Program-made: the position numbers and the translations under genes
In this document: piece after piece, positions 1 to 8,794 of the stretch
Layout: each line of letters opens with the position of its first letter
Position numbering within the stretch: position 1 is the stretch's first letter
Notes under the pieces: model-generated
What the model was told of the DNA's origin: nothing
Database searches by the model: none
What the model saw: the letters and a program-made list of their open reading frames with translations, nothing else
Assembly: GCA_963836085.1 (NCBI GenBank)
Contig: CAWIHT010000003.1
Coordinates: forward strand, 1 to 64,000
Length of the DNA: 64,000 nt
Origin: JAHEEL01 sp963836085
GTDB taxonomy: Bacteria; Actinomycetota; Acidimicrobiia; Spongiisociales; UBA5794
Direction: 5' to 3'

Positions 1-1272
1 GTCGAGATGAGCTACGGCGGTCACACGGAGACCATTGTGGGATGGGGTTCGGTGGCGACGCCCGGTGCGTTCGCGGCCTTCGCCGAGGCTCACCGTCTCT
101 ATGGAACGGTCGAGTGGAGCGCAATCCTCGAGCCCACGATCCGAATCGTGGAGAAGGGATTCGCCGTCACCGGAGCATCGGCCGAATACCTTGACCACTC
201 CCACAAGGTGGTCTTCGGGTGGGACGAGACCAGCCGATCCATCACCCATCACCTCGACGGATCGCCGGTCGCCGAGGGTGATCGGATCCACGTACCGCAC
301 CTCGCCGACACGCTCCGGCTCGTGGCGTCCGAAGGAGCCTCCGTTCTCTACGAGGGCGAGATCGGACAGCGGACCGTCGAAGCCGTGCTCTCCGGCGGTG
401 GCATCCTGACCAACGACGACCTCAGGTCGTACGCCGTCGAGATTCGTGAGCCGATTCGCTTTCAACTCGACGATTGGGAAGTGGCCACCAACCCGCTTCC
501 AGCGGTCGGCGGTGTGGTGGCGAGCGCGATCCTGTTGCTGGCGTCGACGCCGGACTTCGAAGGATGGGTTCCGCGGGAGGTGGATCGGATGGCTCGAATC
601 CAACGGGCGGTCCTGCGATACCGTGCCGGCCAACTCGACCCGTATCTCACCCGCAGCCAGGCGGCCGCCGACCTGCTGGCCCACGCGCGCGAAGGCGACC
701 TCACCGCTGTGGAGCGGTCGCAGAGCACGGTTCACACGTCCGTTGCCGATACCGACGGAAACGCCTGCGCGATCACGGTGTCGGCCGGCTACGGAGCAGG
801 GGCTCTTGTGCCGGATACCGGCTGGTATCTGAACAACTCGCTGGGGGAGGTGGAACTGACCTCCGAGGGTTTCCACACCCTCGAGCCCGGCACCCGTCTC
901 GTCTCCAACATGGCCCCAACGGTGGCGCGTCGTGCCGATGGCTCGATCCTGTCGATTGGAAGCCCCGGAGCCTCGCGTATCACGACCGCAATCGCCCAGG
1001 TGCTGCTCAACTTCCTCCATCTCGGCATGTCGCTGAGCGAGGCCGTCGCCCACCCTCGACTGCACGTCGAGGTCTTCGGTGGCACCCCGATGATCGCGCA
1101 TGAACCTGGCCTCGACGTGCGATCGACCGACGGTATGACGGCACGCCGCTTCCCCGATCGCGCGATGTACTTCGGAGGTGTGCAAGCAGCCGTGTTCGAC
1201 CCGATCGCCGGCCTCTATGGTGCAGCGGACCAGCGCCGCAGCGGTGATACCGCTCGCGGAGGATTCGATTGA
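1..1272 (+). CDS. ggt: gamma-glutamyltransferase, C-terminal part (cut by window start)
   Basis: The reading frame is open from base 1, so the 5' end lies outside the window; an in-frame ATG at 7 is probably internal. The protein matches the C-terminal portion of gamma-glutamyltranspeptidase, an Ntn hydrolase that hydrolyses or transfers the gamma-glutamyl group of glutathione and related compounds, usually outside the membrane. The self-cleavage site is visible as STVHTS at codons for bases 724-741; the Thr encoded at 727-729 aligns with the catalytic N-terminal Thr of the small subunit (TTH in E. coli). GSPGASRI near 958-981 fits the conserved Gly-rich substrate loop. The stop is followed after one base by the next gene, so the two are probably co-transcribed. 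Confidence 0.88.
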   Translation, partial: VEMSYGGHTETIVGWGSVATPGAFAAFAEAHRLYGTVEWSAILEPTIRIVEKGFAVTGASAEYLDHSHKVVFGWDETSRSITHHLDGSPVAEGDRIHVPHLADTLRLVASEGASVLYEGEIGQRTVEAVLSGGGILTNDDLRSYAVEIREPIRFQLDDWEVATNPLPAVGGVVASAILLLASTPDFEGWVPREVDRMARIQRAVLRYRAGQLDPYLTRSQAAADLLAHAREGDLTAVERSQSTVHTSVADTDGNACAITVSAGYGAGALVPDTGWYLNNSLGEVELTSEGFHTLEPGTRLVSNMAPTVARRADGSILSIGSPGASRITTAIAQVLLNFLHLGMSLSEAVAHPRLHVEVFGGTPMIAHEPGLDVRSTDGMTARRFPDRAMYFGGVQAAVFDPIAGLYGAADQRRSGDTARGGFD

Positions 1273-1273
1273 G

Positions 1274-2416
1274 ATGAACTACGAGGAGTACTCCCGGCTG
1301 TGTCTCGACCCGGTGCGGCTGGTGGCCCTCGGCCGCGCCGTCGAGGGGAGGCTCACGCCGGAGACATTGACCGATGCGCTGGGTATTTCGCGGCGTCGCG
1401 CCCTCAAGACGATCGCAGGTCTGAGGCTCTCTGGCCTCACCGACGAGGACGATCGGCTCCTCCCCGGTGCGCTGCACGAAATCGCGGCAACGGTGCCGCA
1501 GGCCGAACCGGCCGCCGACAGCATCACTGAGGGTGATTGGACGGCCAGTGAGGTCAAGGTCCTCGAAACGTTCTTCTCGGGCGAGGATCTCGTTGAGATA
1601 CCGTCGAGTCGCCGCAAGCGGTTGGTGATTCTCGAGCGCCTCGCCCAGGATTTCGAGCCAGGCGTCCGGTATCGCGAAGCCGAGGTGAGCCGACGCCTGG
1701 AGCACTACAACCTCGACTACGCCGCGCTCCGGCGGTATCTCGTGGAGGAGAATCTGCTGTCGAGGGCCGAGGGCGTGTATTGGCGCACCGGCGGGCGGTT
1801 CCTCGACGCGTCGTTGTTCGATCCGGAGCCTGGTGGCTCTCCGGCGCCCGTGGTCTCCGCACGGGGTCCGCTGCTCGCGACCGCTCGGGATGATGTCACC
1901 CTCGAACCGTACGTCTCGATACACCGTCGAGCGCTGCTGCGGGCCGCAGACGACGAGCGCATTGCCGTGCATATGTCGGACGCATTCCCGTATCCGTACA
2001 CCCTGCAGGATGCCGACTTCTGGATCGCCAAGTGTGAGGCAGAAGACCCGCCGCTGAGTTTCGCGATGTTCGTCGGCGAGCAGTTGGTCGGTGGCATCGG
2101 ATGCGAACGTGGGGCAGACAACCGGTCGGGCATTGCAGAAGTGGGCTGGTGGCTCAATCCGGAGTGGTGGGGTCAGGGCATCGCCACCGTGGCTGTTTCG
2201 CGATTCATCAACTACTGCTTCGACGAACTCGATATGCACCGTGTCGAGGCCTGGGTCGCTGACTCGAATCCGGCGTCGGCTCGGGTCGTTGAGAAGGCAG
2301 GGCTCGTTCTCGAGGGTGTTGCGAAGGATGGTTTTTGCAAGCGTGGGCGCCTTTTCGACCTCCGTCGATATGGTCTCGCCCGATCCGAGCTCCAGCCTCC
2401 CGGCGAGGCGTCATGA
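1274..2416 (+). CDS. HTH-DUF2087-GNAT acetyltransferase fusion
   Basis: A 380-residue protein starting one base after the ggt stop. Residues about 1-60 look like a winged helix (TPETLTDALGISRRRALKTI). Residues about 95-175 carry the DUF2087 pattern: the ERLAQDFEPGVRYREAEVSR stretch followed by YAALRRYLVEENLLSR. Residues about 205-375 are a GNAT N-acetyltransferase of RimJ/RimL type, with EVGWWLNPEWWGQGIATVA as the beta4/motif A region and SNPASARVVEKAGL as motif B. DUF2087 is usually found in small ArsR-like regulators, so this looks like a DNA-binding or sensor module fused to an acetyltransferase; the substrate is unknown. It overlaps the SURF1 start by 4 bases (ATGA). Confidence 0.82.
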   Translation: MNYEEYSRLCLDPVRLVALGRAVEGRLTPETLTDALGISRRRALKTIAGLRLSGLTDEDDRLLPGALHEIAATVPQAEPAADSITEGDWTASEVKVLETFFSGEDLVEIPSSRRKRLVILERLAQDFEPGVRYREAEVSRRLEHYNLDYAALRRYLVEENLLSRAEGVYWRTGGRFLDASLFDPEPGGSPAPVVSARGPLLATARDDVTLEPYVSIHRRALLRAADDERIAVHMSDAFPYPYTLQDADFWIAKCEAEDPPLSFAMFVGEQLVGGIGCERGADNRSGIAEVGWWLNPEWWGQGIATVAVSRFINYCFDELDMHRVEAWVADSNPASARVVEKAGLVLEGVAKDGFCKRGRLFDLRRYGLARSELQPPGEAS

Positions 2417-3195
2417 GCCAGCGATACGCGTTTCTCAGGTCCGGGGTATGGATCGCCGGGTTCCTGATCGTTGCTCTCACCGTTGCGCTCTTCGTCAACC
2501 TCGGTTTGTGGCAGCTGCGGCGTCTCGATGAGCGGAAGGAACTCAACACCACGATCGAAGCGCGCATGACACTGCAACCCATCGATCTGGCGCTCCTCGT
2601 CGCAGATACAGACGGTGATCCGACGGAAATGGAGTATCGGCGCGTCATCGTGCAGGGCACCTATGACGTCGAGGCAGAGATCCTGCTGCAGGCGCGAACG
2701 TTGAATAGCCAGTCCGGACACAACGTGGTGACCCCGCTCGTCTGGGAGGGGGGCGCGCTCGCCGTCAACCGGGGGTGGGTACCGATCGACAGTATCGGTC
2801 CGCCGGTGCCAGAGGCGTCCCCTCCGGCTGCAGAGGTCGAAGTGATCGGCATCCTGAGGGCCAGCGAGGACCGAGGTCCCACCGGAGCCAAGGAGCCCGA
2901 CGGATCCTACGCGAAGATCGGTCGGATCGACCTCGTACTCCTCGACCCGCAATGGGGTCCGTCGCTCTTCCCGATGTACCTCCAACTCCAGGCCCAGGAA
3001 CCGGCGGCCGGGGAGTACCCGATCCCGCTGCCGCCTCCGGAGACGACCGAGGGAGCGCATCTGAGCTACGCCATCCAGTGGTTCATCTTCGCCACGATTG
3101 CGGTCGTCGGATTCGGGGCGCTGATCTACACCACTGCCAAACGGCGCGAGCCTACGATTTCTGCGCAGCCTTCCACGCCTTCTTCCGCTCCTTGA
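2413..3195 (+). CDS. SURF1 family cytochrome oxidase assembly protein
   Basis: A 260-residue membrane protein of the SURF1/Shy1 family, which helps insert haem a into subunit I of cytochrome c oxidase. The expected layout is present: one N-terminal transmembrane segment (about residues 12-32) followed by NLGLWQLRRL, a central extracytoplasmic domain with the AVNRGWVP motif, and a second transmembrane segment near residues 218-238. The start ATG overlaps the preceding stop as ATGA, implying translational coupling. Its 3' end overlaps the convergent glycosylase gene by 44 bases. The copper and SCO genes at 59-62 kb serve the same oxidase but are not linked to it here. Confidence 0.88.
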   Translation: MSQRYAFLRSGVWIAGFLIVALTVALFVNLGLWQLRRLDERKELNTTIEARMTLQPIDLALLVADTDGDPTEMEYRRVIVQGTYDVEAEILLQARTLNSQSGHNVVTPLVWEGGALAVNRGWVPIDSIGPPVPEASPPAAEVEVIGILRASEDRGPTGAKEPDGSYAKIGRIDLVLLDPQWGPSLFPMYLQLQAQEPAAGEYPIPLPPPETTEGAHLSYAIQWFIFATIAVVGFGALIYTTAKRREPTISAQPSTPSSAP

Positions 3196-3730
3196 GGTCG
3201 GAACGATCGGACGGCGATTCGATCTCCGAGATATTCGGCCAATCCGGCATATGGGCCTCCCATCCGTCGGGCCGCACTCCGAATCGTTGAGCGAGGACGG
3301 CGAGGTAGATCCTGGCCTTGTACTCGCCGAAACCGGGCAGTTGCCTGAGGCGGCGCACCAGCGTGTCTGCGTCGGCGACGTCGGTCCAGATAGCCGCGGT
3401 GTCGCCGTCGTACTCGGCTGCTACGTACGCTGCGACGGCCTGCACTCGCTTCGCCATGTTTCCCGGAAACCGATGGACGGCCGGCTTCTCCTTGAACGCC
3501 GCTTCGAGGGCGTCGGGATCCATCTCTGCGATCAGTTGGGGGTCGAGGCCCCCGATCCGGTCGCGAACCCGTGACGGTCCGGCGAAGGCCGTCTCGACGG
3601 GGACTTGTTGATAGAGAACGATGCCGACGAGCAACGCGAACGGGTCGTCGGCGAGCAGCGCATTGGTCGCCGCATCGTCGGTATAGGGCAGGATGTCGCT
3701 CACAGCGTCCTCCAGGGTCGTTTCTGGCAC
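3152..3730 (-). CDS. HhH-GPD base-excision DNA glycosylase
   Basis: A 192-residue protein of the small actinobacterial HhH-GPD family. The helix-hairpin-helix with GPD-like loop is readable as LRQLPGFGEYKARIYLAVLA near residues 131-150; in this family the catalytic Asp of the classical GPD motif is not obvious. LLVGIVLYQQVPVETAFAGP near residues 33-52 matches the family start. A role in excising damaged bases is inferred from the fold. The start used is GTG at 3730. Convergent with SURF1, sharing 44 bases of 3' sequence. The C-terminus is Lys-rich, consistent with DNA contact. Confidence 0.82.
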   Translation of the reverse strand: MPETTLEDAVSDILPYTDDAATNALLADDPFALLVGIVLYQQVPVETAFAGPSRVRDRIGGLDPQLIAEMDPDALEAAFKEKPAVHRFPGNMAKRVQAVAAYVAAEYDGDTAAIWTDVADADTLVRRLRQLPGFGEYKARIYLAVLAQRFGVRPDGWEAHMPDWPNISEIESPSDRSDLKERKKAWKAAQKS

Positions 3731-3779
3731 CGTAGCCTCGCACGCGGCCGAAGGTAGGGTGCCACCGCAAGGAGGAACA

Positions 3780-4493
3780 ATGACTGAACGGATCTACTCG
3801 ACCAGGGCCTACGAACGGGCGATGGCCGCAACCGTCGTCGACACCGACCGGGACGACGGCCGCGTCCTCCTCGATCGGACGGTGTTCTATCCCGGCGGAG
3901 GCGGCCAACCCTTCGACACTGGAGTTCTCACTATCGGCGACGATCGCTTGGCAGTGACCCGCGTCACCCAGGACAGCCGGGGTGTGTGGCACTGGCTCGA
4001 TGCGTTGCCGCCCGTCGGAACAGTGGTGGAGGGCGAAATCGACTGGGAGCGGAGATATGCCCTCATGCGGACGCACACGGCGATGCACGCGCTGTGTGGC
4101 GTTGTGTGGGAACGCTTCCAGAGTCCCGTGACCGGCGGCAACATGACACCGGGGGAGGGTCGACTCGACTTCGAGATCCCGCAGTGGGTTCCCGAGGATC
4201 GCGACCCAATCGAGGTCGAACTCAACCGGCAACTCGCGCTGGCAAGGAACGTCGAGGTCTCGTTCCTCGATCGGGTCGAAGCCGACCAGGATCCGAGCCT
4301 GATCCGAACCAAGATCAACCTCCTGCCTCCGTCGCTCAAGACAGTGCGCGTGATCGACATCGTCGGACTGGATCGTCAGGCGGACGGTGGGACGCATGTC
4401 GACTCGACCGGCGAGGTCGGAGCAATCCAGATCACCAAGACCGAATCGAAGGGCAAGGGGTTCCGCCGGATCCGGTTCTCCCTCAGCGGCTGA
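3780..4493 (+). CDS. alaX: alanyl-tRNA editing protein AlaX-like
   Basis: A 237-residue free-standing AlaRS editing domain that deacylates mischarged Ser- or Gly-tRNA(Ala). The ATG at 3780 is chosen because AAGGAGG lies 5-6 bases upstream; in-frame ATGs further upstream lack a site. VFYPGGGGQPFDTG (about residues 35-48) is the conserved substrate loop. HTAMH supplies the first pair of zinc ligands (His99 and His103). The second ligand motif reads QADGGTHV, so the usual Cys of QACGGTHV is Asp202 while His206 is kept. Whether zinc still binds is open. It ends two bases before the stop of the convergent SRPBCC gene. Confidence 0.88.
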   Translation: MTERIYSTRAYERAMAATVVDTDRDDGRVLLDRTVFYPGGGGQPFDTGVLTIGDDRLAVTRVTQDSRGVWHWLDALPPVGTVVEGEIDWERRYALMRTHTAMHALCGVVWERFQSPVTGGNMTPGEGRLDFEIPQWVPEDRDPIEVELNRQLALARNVEVSFLDRVEADQDPSLIRTKINLLPPSLKTVRVIDIVGLDRQADGGTHVDSTGEVGAIQITKTESKGKGFRRIRFSLSG

Positions 4494-4494
4494 C

Positions 4495-4995
4495 TCAGGC
4501 CGATGCGGCGCTGGCGCTGGCCTTGAGCTCTACGAGGAGTCCTTCGAAGAAGCGAGCGAGGGCGGCCTCCGCGATGCGATGCATGGCCATGCGATCCACG
4601 ACCGCACCGATCCGGCCGAGAGGCGGCTCATAGGAGGCGAGGAGCGAGATCATCGTTCGTTTCTCGTCGATCGGCTCAATCTCGAGATCTGCGGTAATCG
4701 CCGGGTAGATGTCGGCGTGGTCGATCGGCTCCCACGCCAGCTGAACACGGCCCATCGGCAGAGGTCCAGGGACGTCGGAGTAGTCGGCAACCCGGAAGCA
4801 GACGTCTTTCACGAAGTGCACCCCTGCTACATCCATGTCGAGGTGTGCGTCCCCTTCTTGCAGCCAGTCGACGCCGATGCGGCGCGGGGCGTCAAGCGCT
4901 GGCAGCGCGCGGTCGGTCAAGAGCGCGCGCACGGTGGGGTAGGGAACCCCAACCGCGTTGTAGAGCTGGACGTACTGTTCGTGCATCATGATCAT
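4495..4995 (-). CDS. SRPBCC (START-like) family protein
   Basis: A 166-residue protein with the layout of SRPBCC/polyketide-cyclase-type hydrophobic-pocket proteins: an N-terminal helix, then beta strands (GRVQLAWEPI, ADLEIEPIDEKRTMISLLA), then a long C-terminal helix (IGAVVDRMAMHRIAEAALAR). Three Met codons at the start (MIMM) leave the exact start between 4986 and 4995. The open frame continues far upstream on this strand, but that part is antisense to the next gene and lacks protein character. The ligand is unknown. Convergent with alaX with one base between stops. Confidence 0.68.
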   Translation of the reverse strand: MIMMHEQYVQLYNAVGVPYPTVRALLTDRALPALDAPRRIGVDWLQEGDAHLDMDVAGVHFVKDVCFRVADYSDVPGPLPMGRVQLAWEPIDHADIYPAITADLEIEPIDEKRTMISLLASYEPPLGRIGAVVDRMAMHRIAEAALARFFEGLLVELKASASAASA

Positions 4996-5256
4996 GGAAC
5001 CACCGATACCGCCACACCCGTAGGGGCTTGGGACCCTTCGACGGTGGGACCTTGGTCCCCGACTGATCTGTCTTGCCGGCGGGAACGCTGCGAGAATCGC
5101 CCATCGCCCGCAGACCATACGCCCATGAGCACCGGCCCTCGGGACGGAAGCGGGACGTGGTGCGTCAGTACGCACGCAAGACTGTCGGAGGTTGGACAGA
5201 GTGGAACTGACTCGCTGTCGGACGCGTTGCACCTTTCGACGGCCAGAGGAGGACGC

Positions 5257-6468
5257 ATGAATCGATTCGGCATGGTGACGGCCTTTGCGTCCGCAGCACT
5301 GATCGTCGCCGCATGCGGAGCGTCTCCAGACAACGAGACGGTCGGGGAGGATCCGGACCCGACCACCGTCGCCACGAATGCGACGACCTTGGCGGGGTCG
5401 GAAGGGATGCCAGCGGGGCCTTCGGCGCTCACCGATCGGGATGCGGATGCGTTCCCCGATCCTCTGGTGCCGGTCGACGAGATCATCTCCGGCGGTCCAC
5501 CTCCCGACGGCATACCGCCGCTTGACACCCCGGTCTTCGGCGACGTCGCCGACAGCATCGACCAGCTCGAACCAGCCGAGGCCGTCGTCGCTCTCGAGAT
5601 CGACGGCGACGCGCGCGCCTACCCGGTGCGTGTGCTGATCTGGCACGAGATCGTCAACGATACGGTCGGTGGATCCCCGGTCTCGGTGACCTACTGCCCG
5701 CTGTGCAACTCGGCGGTGTCCTATCTCCGGGTGGTTCGCGGTGTGGAGACCACATTTGGTACCTCCGGCAGCCTCTACGCATCGGCATTGGTGATGTACG
5801 ACCGTCTCACCGAATCGCTGTGGACGCACTTCGACGGTCAGGCGATCGTCGGCGTTCTCGCGGGTGATCGGCTCGAACCCATCGCGTCTCCCCTGATGTC
5901 GTGGGAGGAGTTCGTTGAGGCGTACCCAACGGGTAAGGTCCTCGACTGGACGCAGACCGGATTCGAGCGGGACTACGGACGGAATCCCTACGAAGGCTAC
6001 GACAACCCCGACACGGATCCCTTCCTCTTTCGCGGTGTCGTCGACGATCGCGAGCGGGCGAAACAGCGCGTCGTCGGCATCAGCATCGATGGGGCCTCGG
6101 TTGCATACTCCATGGAGGAGGTGGCCAGTGGCGAGCGCAGCGTGACGATGACAACGGTCGGCGACCGAGATCTCGTGATTCTCTGGCAGTCCGGCCAATC
6201 GTCTGCTCTCGACGACTCGCAGATCGGCGGGGGAGACGACGTCGGATCGGTCGGCGTGTTCGTTCCCGTCGTCAACGACGCTCCTGTGACCCTCACGGTT
6301 GCCGGCGACGAGTTCGTGGATGAGGAGACCGGGAGTACCTGGAACGTCGCAGGAATCGCCACCAAAGGGCCGCTCGCAGGATCTCGTCTCGATCGGGTCC
6401 AGCACCTCGACACCTTCTGGTTCGCATGGTCGACCTACCGGCCCGGCACCACGCTCATCGGCGGTTGA
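5257..6468 (+). CDS. DUF3179 domain lipoprotein
   Basis: A 403-residue exported lipoprotein. The start ATG at 5257 has GAGGA at about 5247 and opens a lipoprotein signal peptide ending in LIVAACG (lipobox Cys near residue 20). After a Thr-rich linker, residues about 90-400 match DUF3179: AYPVRVLIWHEIVNDTVGG, then VTYCPLCNSAVSY with the conserved Cys-x2-Cys, then LTESLWTHFDGQAIVG. The function of DUF3179 is not established; the Cys pair suggests a redox or metal role. The gene stands alone: upstream is 260 bases without a gene and downstream a small ORF. Confidence 0.85.
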   Translation: MNRFGMVTAFASAALIVAACGASPDNETVGEDPDPTTVATNATTLAGSEGMPAGPSALTDRDADAFPDPLVPVDEIISGGPPPDGIPPLDTPVFGDVADSIDQLEPAEAVVALEIDGDARAYPVRVLIWHEIVNDTVGGSPVSVTYCPLCNSAVSYLRVVRGVETTFGTSGSLYASALVMYDRLTESLWTHFDGQAIVGVLAGDRLEPIASPLMSWEEFVEAYPTGKVLDWTQTGFERDYGRNPYEGYDNPDTDPFLFRGVVDDRERAKQRVVGISIDGASVAYSMEEVASGERSVTMTTVGDRDLVILWQSGQSSALDDSQIGGGDDVGSVGVFVPVVNDAPVTLTVAGDEFVDEETGSTWNVAGIATKGPLAGSRLDRVQHLDTFWFAWSTYRPGTTLIGG

Positions 6469-6559
6469 AATCACACTGCCGTGTTTCGGCCGGTCAGAGC
6501 GGTTTGACAGTGGGGGTAGTTTTCGAGGGTGTGTTGGCGTGCTGTGCCGGGAGGTTTCT

Positions 6560-6760
6560 GTGTGGGTGTGGAGTGATGAATTGGTGGATCGGTTCCCCGC
6601 AATGGGGGCCCAGCAGGGCACGCATGTGCCGTTGATTGCGTATGCGGTCGAGGGCGAGATGGACCTCGAGACGCTCGCCAGGGACGTGCTGGCTGCACCG
6701 TTGAGGGATCCGGCCACTCAGGGTGCTCTCGACCCTTCCGAGGCTGCGGATGAGCGGTAG
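6560..6760 (+). CDS. small hypothetical protein
   Basis: A possible 66-residue protein from GTG at 6560, with GGGAGG 5-6 bases upstream. The product has an acidic, helical C-terminal half (EGEMDLETLARDVLAAPL) with actinobacterial-looking codon choice, but I recognise no family. Its TAG stop forms the first three bases of a TAGCAT hexamer placed to act as the -10 of the following ABC gene. It could be a genuine short gene or a remnant. Confidence 0.35.
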   Translation: MWVWSDELVDRFPAMGAQQGTHVPLIAYAVEGEMDLETLARDVLAAPLRDPATQGALDPSEAADER

Positions 6761-6771
6761 CATTCCGCCGC

Positions 6772-7656
6772 ATGAGCAATCCGGCGGTCGAAACTCGCGA
6801 CCTGACGAAGCAGTACCGGGACACACTCGCGCTCGATTCTGTGGCCCTCTCCGTCCAACGTGGCTCGGTCTACGGTCTCGTGGGTCCAAACGGTGCGGGC
6901 AAGACCACGCTGCTGGGGATTCTCTCGGGTTTGCGGCGTCAGACCGCCGGAACCTTCTCGGTCGACGCGGTACGAATCGGCGTACTCTCGGACACGCCAA
7001 GCTTCGACTCCTGGTTGACCGCATACGAAGTGGTCGACCTCTCCCGATCACTCAATTCCCCGGACACCGAGGGCGCCGCCGTTGACCACGTGCTGCACCT
7101 CACCGGCCTGTCGGCTGTCGCCCGGCGCAAGGTCGGGGGTTTCTCACGCGGGATGCTGCAACGGCTTGGTCTTGCGGCGGCGGTGGTGGGAGAACCCGAC
7201 GTCCTGCTGCTCGACGAACCGGCGGCCGCGCTCGATCCTGCCGGGCGGCGCGAAGTGCTCGACATGGTTACGGCGCTACGAGGCACGTCGACCGTGGTCT
7301 TCTCGAGCCATATCCTCGACGACGTCCAACAGGTCTGCGACACGGTTGGCATCCTGAAGGCCGGCCGGATCGTCTACGAGGGAACCCTCGCAGAACTCGT
7401 GAGCAACACCGGCCACGACGCCGCGTATCGCATCCGAATACGGGGCAATGGCGAAGCACTGGCCGGCGTCTTGAAGTCCTGCGAGTGGACGACCGGCGTC
7501 GAGTTGGATGGCGACGTGGTCACCGTCTCGGCGTCGAGTGCGCCGGTGCTCGAGCGAGAACTAATGCGGTGCCTCGCTCGTGCCGACGTGCCGATTGTGT
7601 CGGTCGCGCCGATCGAGCGGAGTCTCGAGGATGTGTTCCTCGAGGTGACGCAATGA
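6772..7656 (+). CDS. ABC transporter ATP-binding protein
   Basis: A 294-residue ATPase of an ABC-2-type exporter. Walker A is GPNGAGKTT (about residues 42-50), the signature region reads FSRGMLQRL (the canonical LSGGQ is degenerate), Walker B is VLLLDEPAAALDP, and the switch His lies in FSSHILDDV. The roughly 90-residue C-terminal extension is typical of CcmA/NatA-like subunits. The start has no Shine-Dalgarno but a TAGCAT hexamer 8 bases upstream, suggesting a leaderless mRNA. The stop overlaps the permease start (ATGA), so the two proteins form one transporter; the substrate is unknown. Confidence 0.9.
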   Translation: MSNPAVETRDLTKQYRDTLALDSVALSVQRGSVYGLVGPNGAGKTTLLGILSGLRRQTAGTFSVDAVRIGVLSDTPSFDSWLTAYEVVDLSRSLNSPDTEGAAVDHVLHLTGLSAVARRKVGGFSRGMLQRLGLAAAVVGEPDVLLLDEPAAALDPAGRREVLDMVTALRGTSTVVFSSHILDDVQQVCDTVGILKAGRIVYEGTLAELVSNTGHDAAYRIRIRGNGEALAGVLKSCEWTTGVELDGDVVTVSASSAPVLERELMRCLARADVPIVSVAPIERSLEDVFLEVTQ

Positions 7657-8393
7657 CCCTCTGGCGTCTCGAGGTGACTCGGCTGATCCGCACCTATCGC
7701 ATCTGGATCCTGGTAGGCATCTTCGGGTTCTTCGGAGTGCTCGGCCCGCTCACGGCTCGGTTCCTCCCAGAGATCGTCGATCGACTCGGTGGCGGGGCAG
7801 AGATTGCCGTGCCCGAGGCCACGCCGGAACTTGCCATGGCACAGTATCTCGGCAACGCGCTCCAACTCGGTCTCCTCGCGATCGCCTTCGTGGCGGCCCT
7901 CGCCCTCGCTTTCGACGCCAAGTCGGAGATGGCGGCGTTCCTGCGGACGAGAGCAACGATTCCCCAGATACTGACGCCCCGGTATGTGCTCAACATGGCC
8001 GCTTCGGCCGGTTCGTTCCTCCTGGCGTCAGCCGTCGCATTCGTCATCACCGCCGTGATGATCGATGTGCCGAACGTCGGGGGGACCATCGTCGGTTCGA
8101 TTCTTGTTGGCCTCTACCTCTGTTTCGCGGTCGCGTTGACGGGCCTCTTTGCGTCGATTGTCCGCGGGGTCCCCGGTACAGCGTTGCTGACCATCGGCGC
8201 ACTGATTCTGCTCAGCATCGTCGGTCTCGTCCCCGCGGTGGGGCCGTGGTTGCCCTCCGACCTCGTCGGTAGCTATGACGCGCTCATCGGCGGGGGCGAC
8301 TTCATCTATTGGCGAGCCATCGCCTCGGCGTTTGTTCTGTCCGGCGCTGCCATCGCGGTGAGCGTGTATCGGATGGAGCACCGCGAGGTGTGA
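7653..8393 (+). CDS. ABC-2 type transporter permease
   Basis: A 246-residue integral membrane protein. Hydrophobic segments are visible near residues 18-36, 68-88, 110-132, 140-165, 172-195 and 220-240, giving about six transmembrane helices, the usual number for an ABC-2 permease half. The start overlaps the ATPase stop as ATGA, and the pair are clearly co-translated. It does not resemble a nutrient importer permease (no EAA loop), so export of a lipid, peptide or drug-like compound is more likely. Confidence 0.82.
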   Translation: MTLWRLEVTRLIRTYRIWILVGIFGFFGVLGPLTARFLPEIVDRLGGGAEIAVPEATPELAMAQYLGNALQLGLLAIAFVAALALAFDAKSEMAAFLRTRATIPQILTPRYVLNMAASAGSFLLASAVAFVITAVMIDVPNVGGTIVGSILVGLYLCFAVALTGLFASIVRGVPGTALLTIGALILLSIVGLVPAVGPWLPSDLVGSYDALIGGGDFIYWRAIASAFVLSGAAIAVSVYRMEHREV

Positions 8394-8434
8394 TCCCCAT
8401 CCCAACCTCAGCTCTGCGGTAGGGTTCCATCACT

Positions 8435-8794
8435 GTGACAGAACGGACTCGTCATTGTGCCTGGTGTGGGGGAGCGTTCCAGTACGCCGCCGGACCGGGA
8501 CGCCCACAACGCTACTGCCGCACGTCCCACCGTCAGCGCGCTTACGAGGCTCGCCGTGAGGCCAAGCGACGAGACCTCGGGCCCGATGAGGTCCTCATCA
8601 GCCGCCGAAACTGGGAACGACTGCGCGACGCGCTCTACCGACTCGAAGCTGCAGCAGAGGACGTGGCCGTCGACATCGGTGCGGGACGAGCGACCAAGCA
8701 GGATTATGCGCAGGCGCTGGGTCACCTCTCAGCTGCCGTGCGCGATCTTCAGGACGTCGCCGTCGAGCCGGCCGCTCTCGGAGCGGAGCTCTAG
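8435..8794 (+). CDS. small Cys-pair (zinc-ribbon-like) protein
   Basis: A 119-residue protein from GTG at 8435. The N-terminus carries CAWCGG (Cys8, Cys11) followed by RPQRYCRTSHRQRAYEARR, close to the treble-clef form Cys-x2-Cys...Tyr-Cys-x3-Cys common in actinobacterial small proteins, but with His where the fourth Cys would be. The remaining 70 residues are helical and charged. A nucleic-acid-binding role is inferred only from the motif. A TAGGGT hexamer sits 9 bases before the start. Its stop codon shares the CTAG at 8791-8794 with the stop of the convergent acyl-CoA synthetase gene. Confidence 0.72.
   Translation: MTERTRHCAWCGGAFQYAAGPGRPQRYCRTSHRQRAYEARREAKRRDLGPDEVLISRRNWERLRDALYRLEAAAEDVAVDIGAGRATKQDYAQALGHLSAAVRDLQDVAVEPAALGAEL

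Noticed and set aside
4998..6717. Long minus-strand open frame upstream of the SRPBCC gene
   Set aside because: It is antisense to the DUF3179 gene, has Arg/His/Gly-rich shadow composition and no domain; high-GC DNA keeps such frames open by chance.
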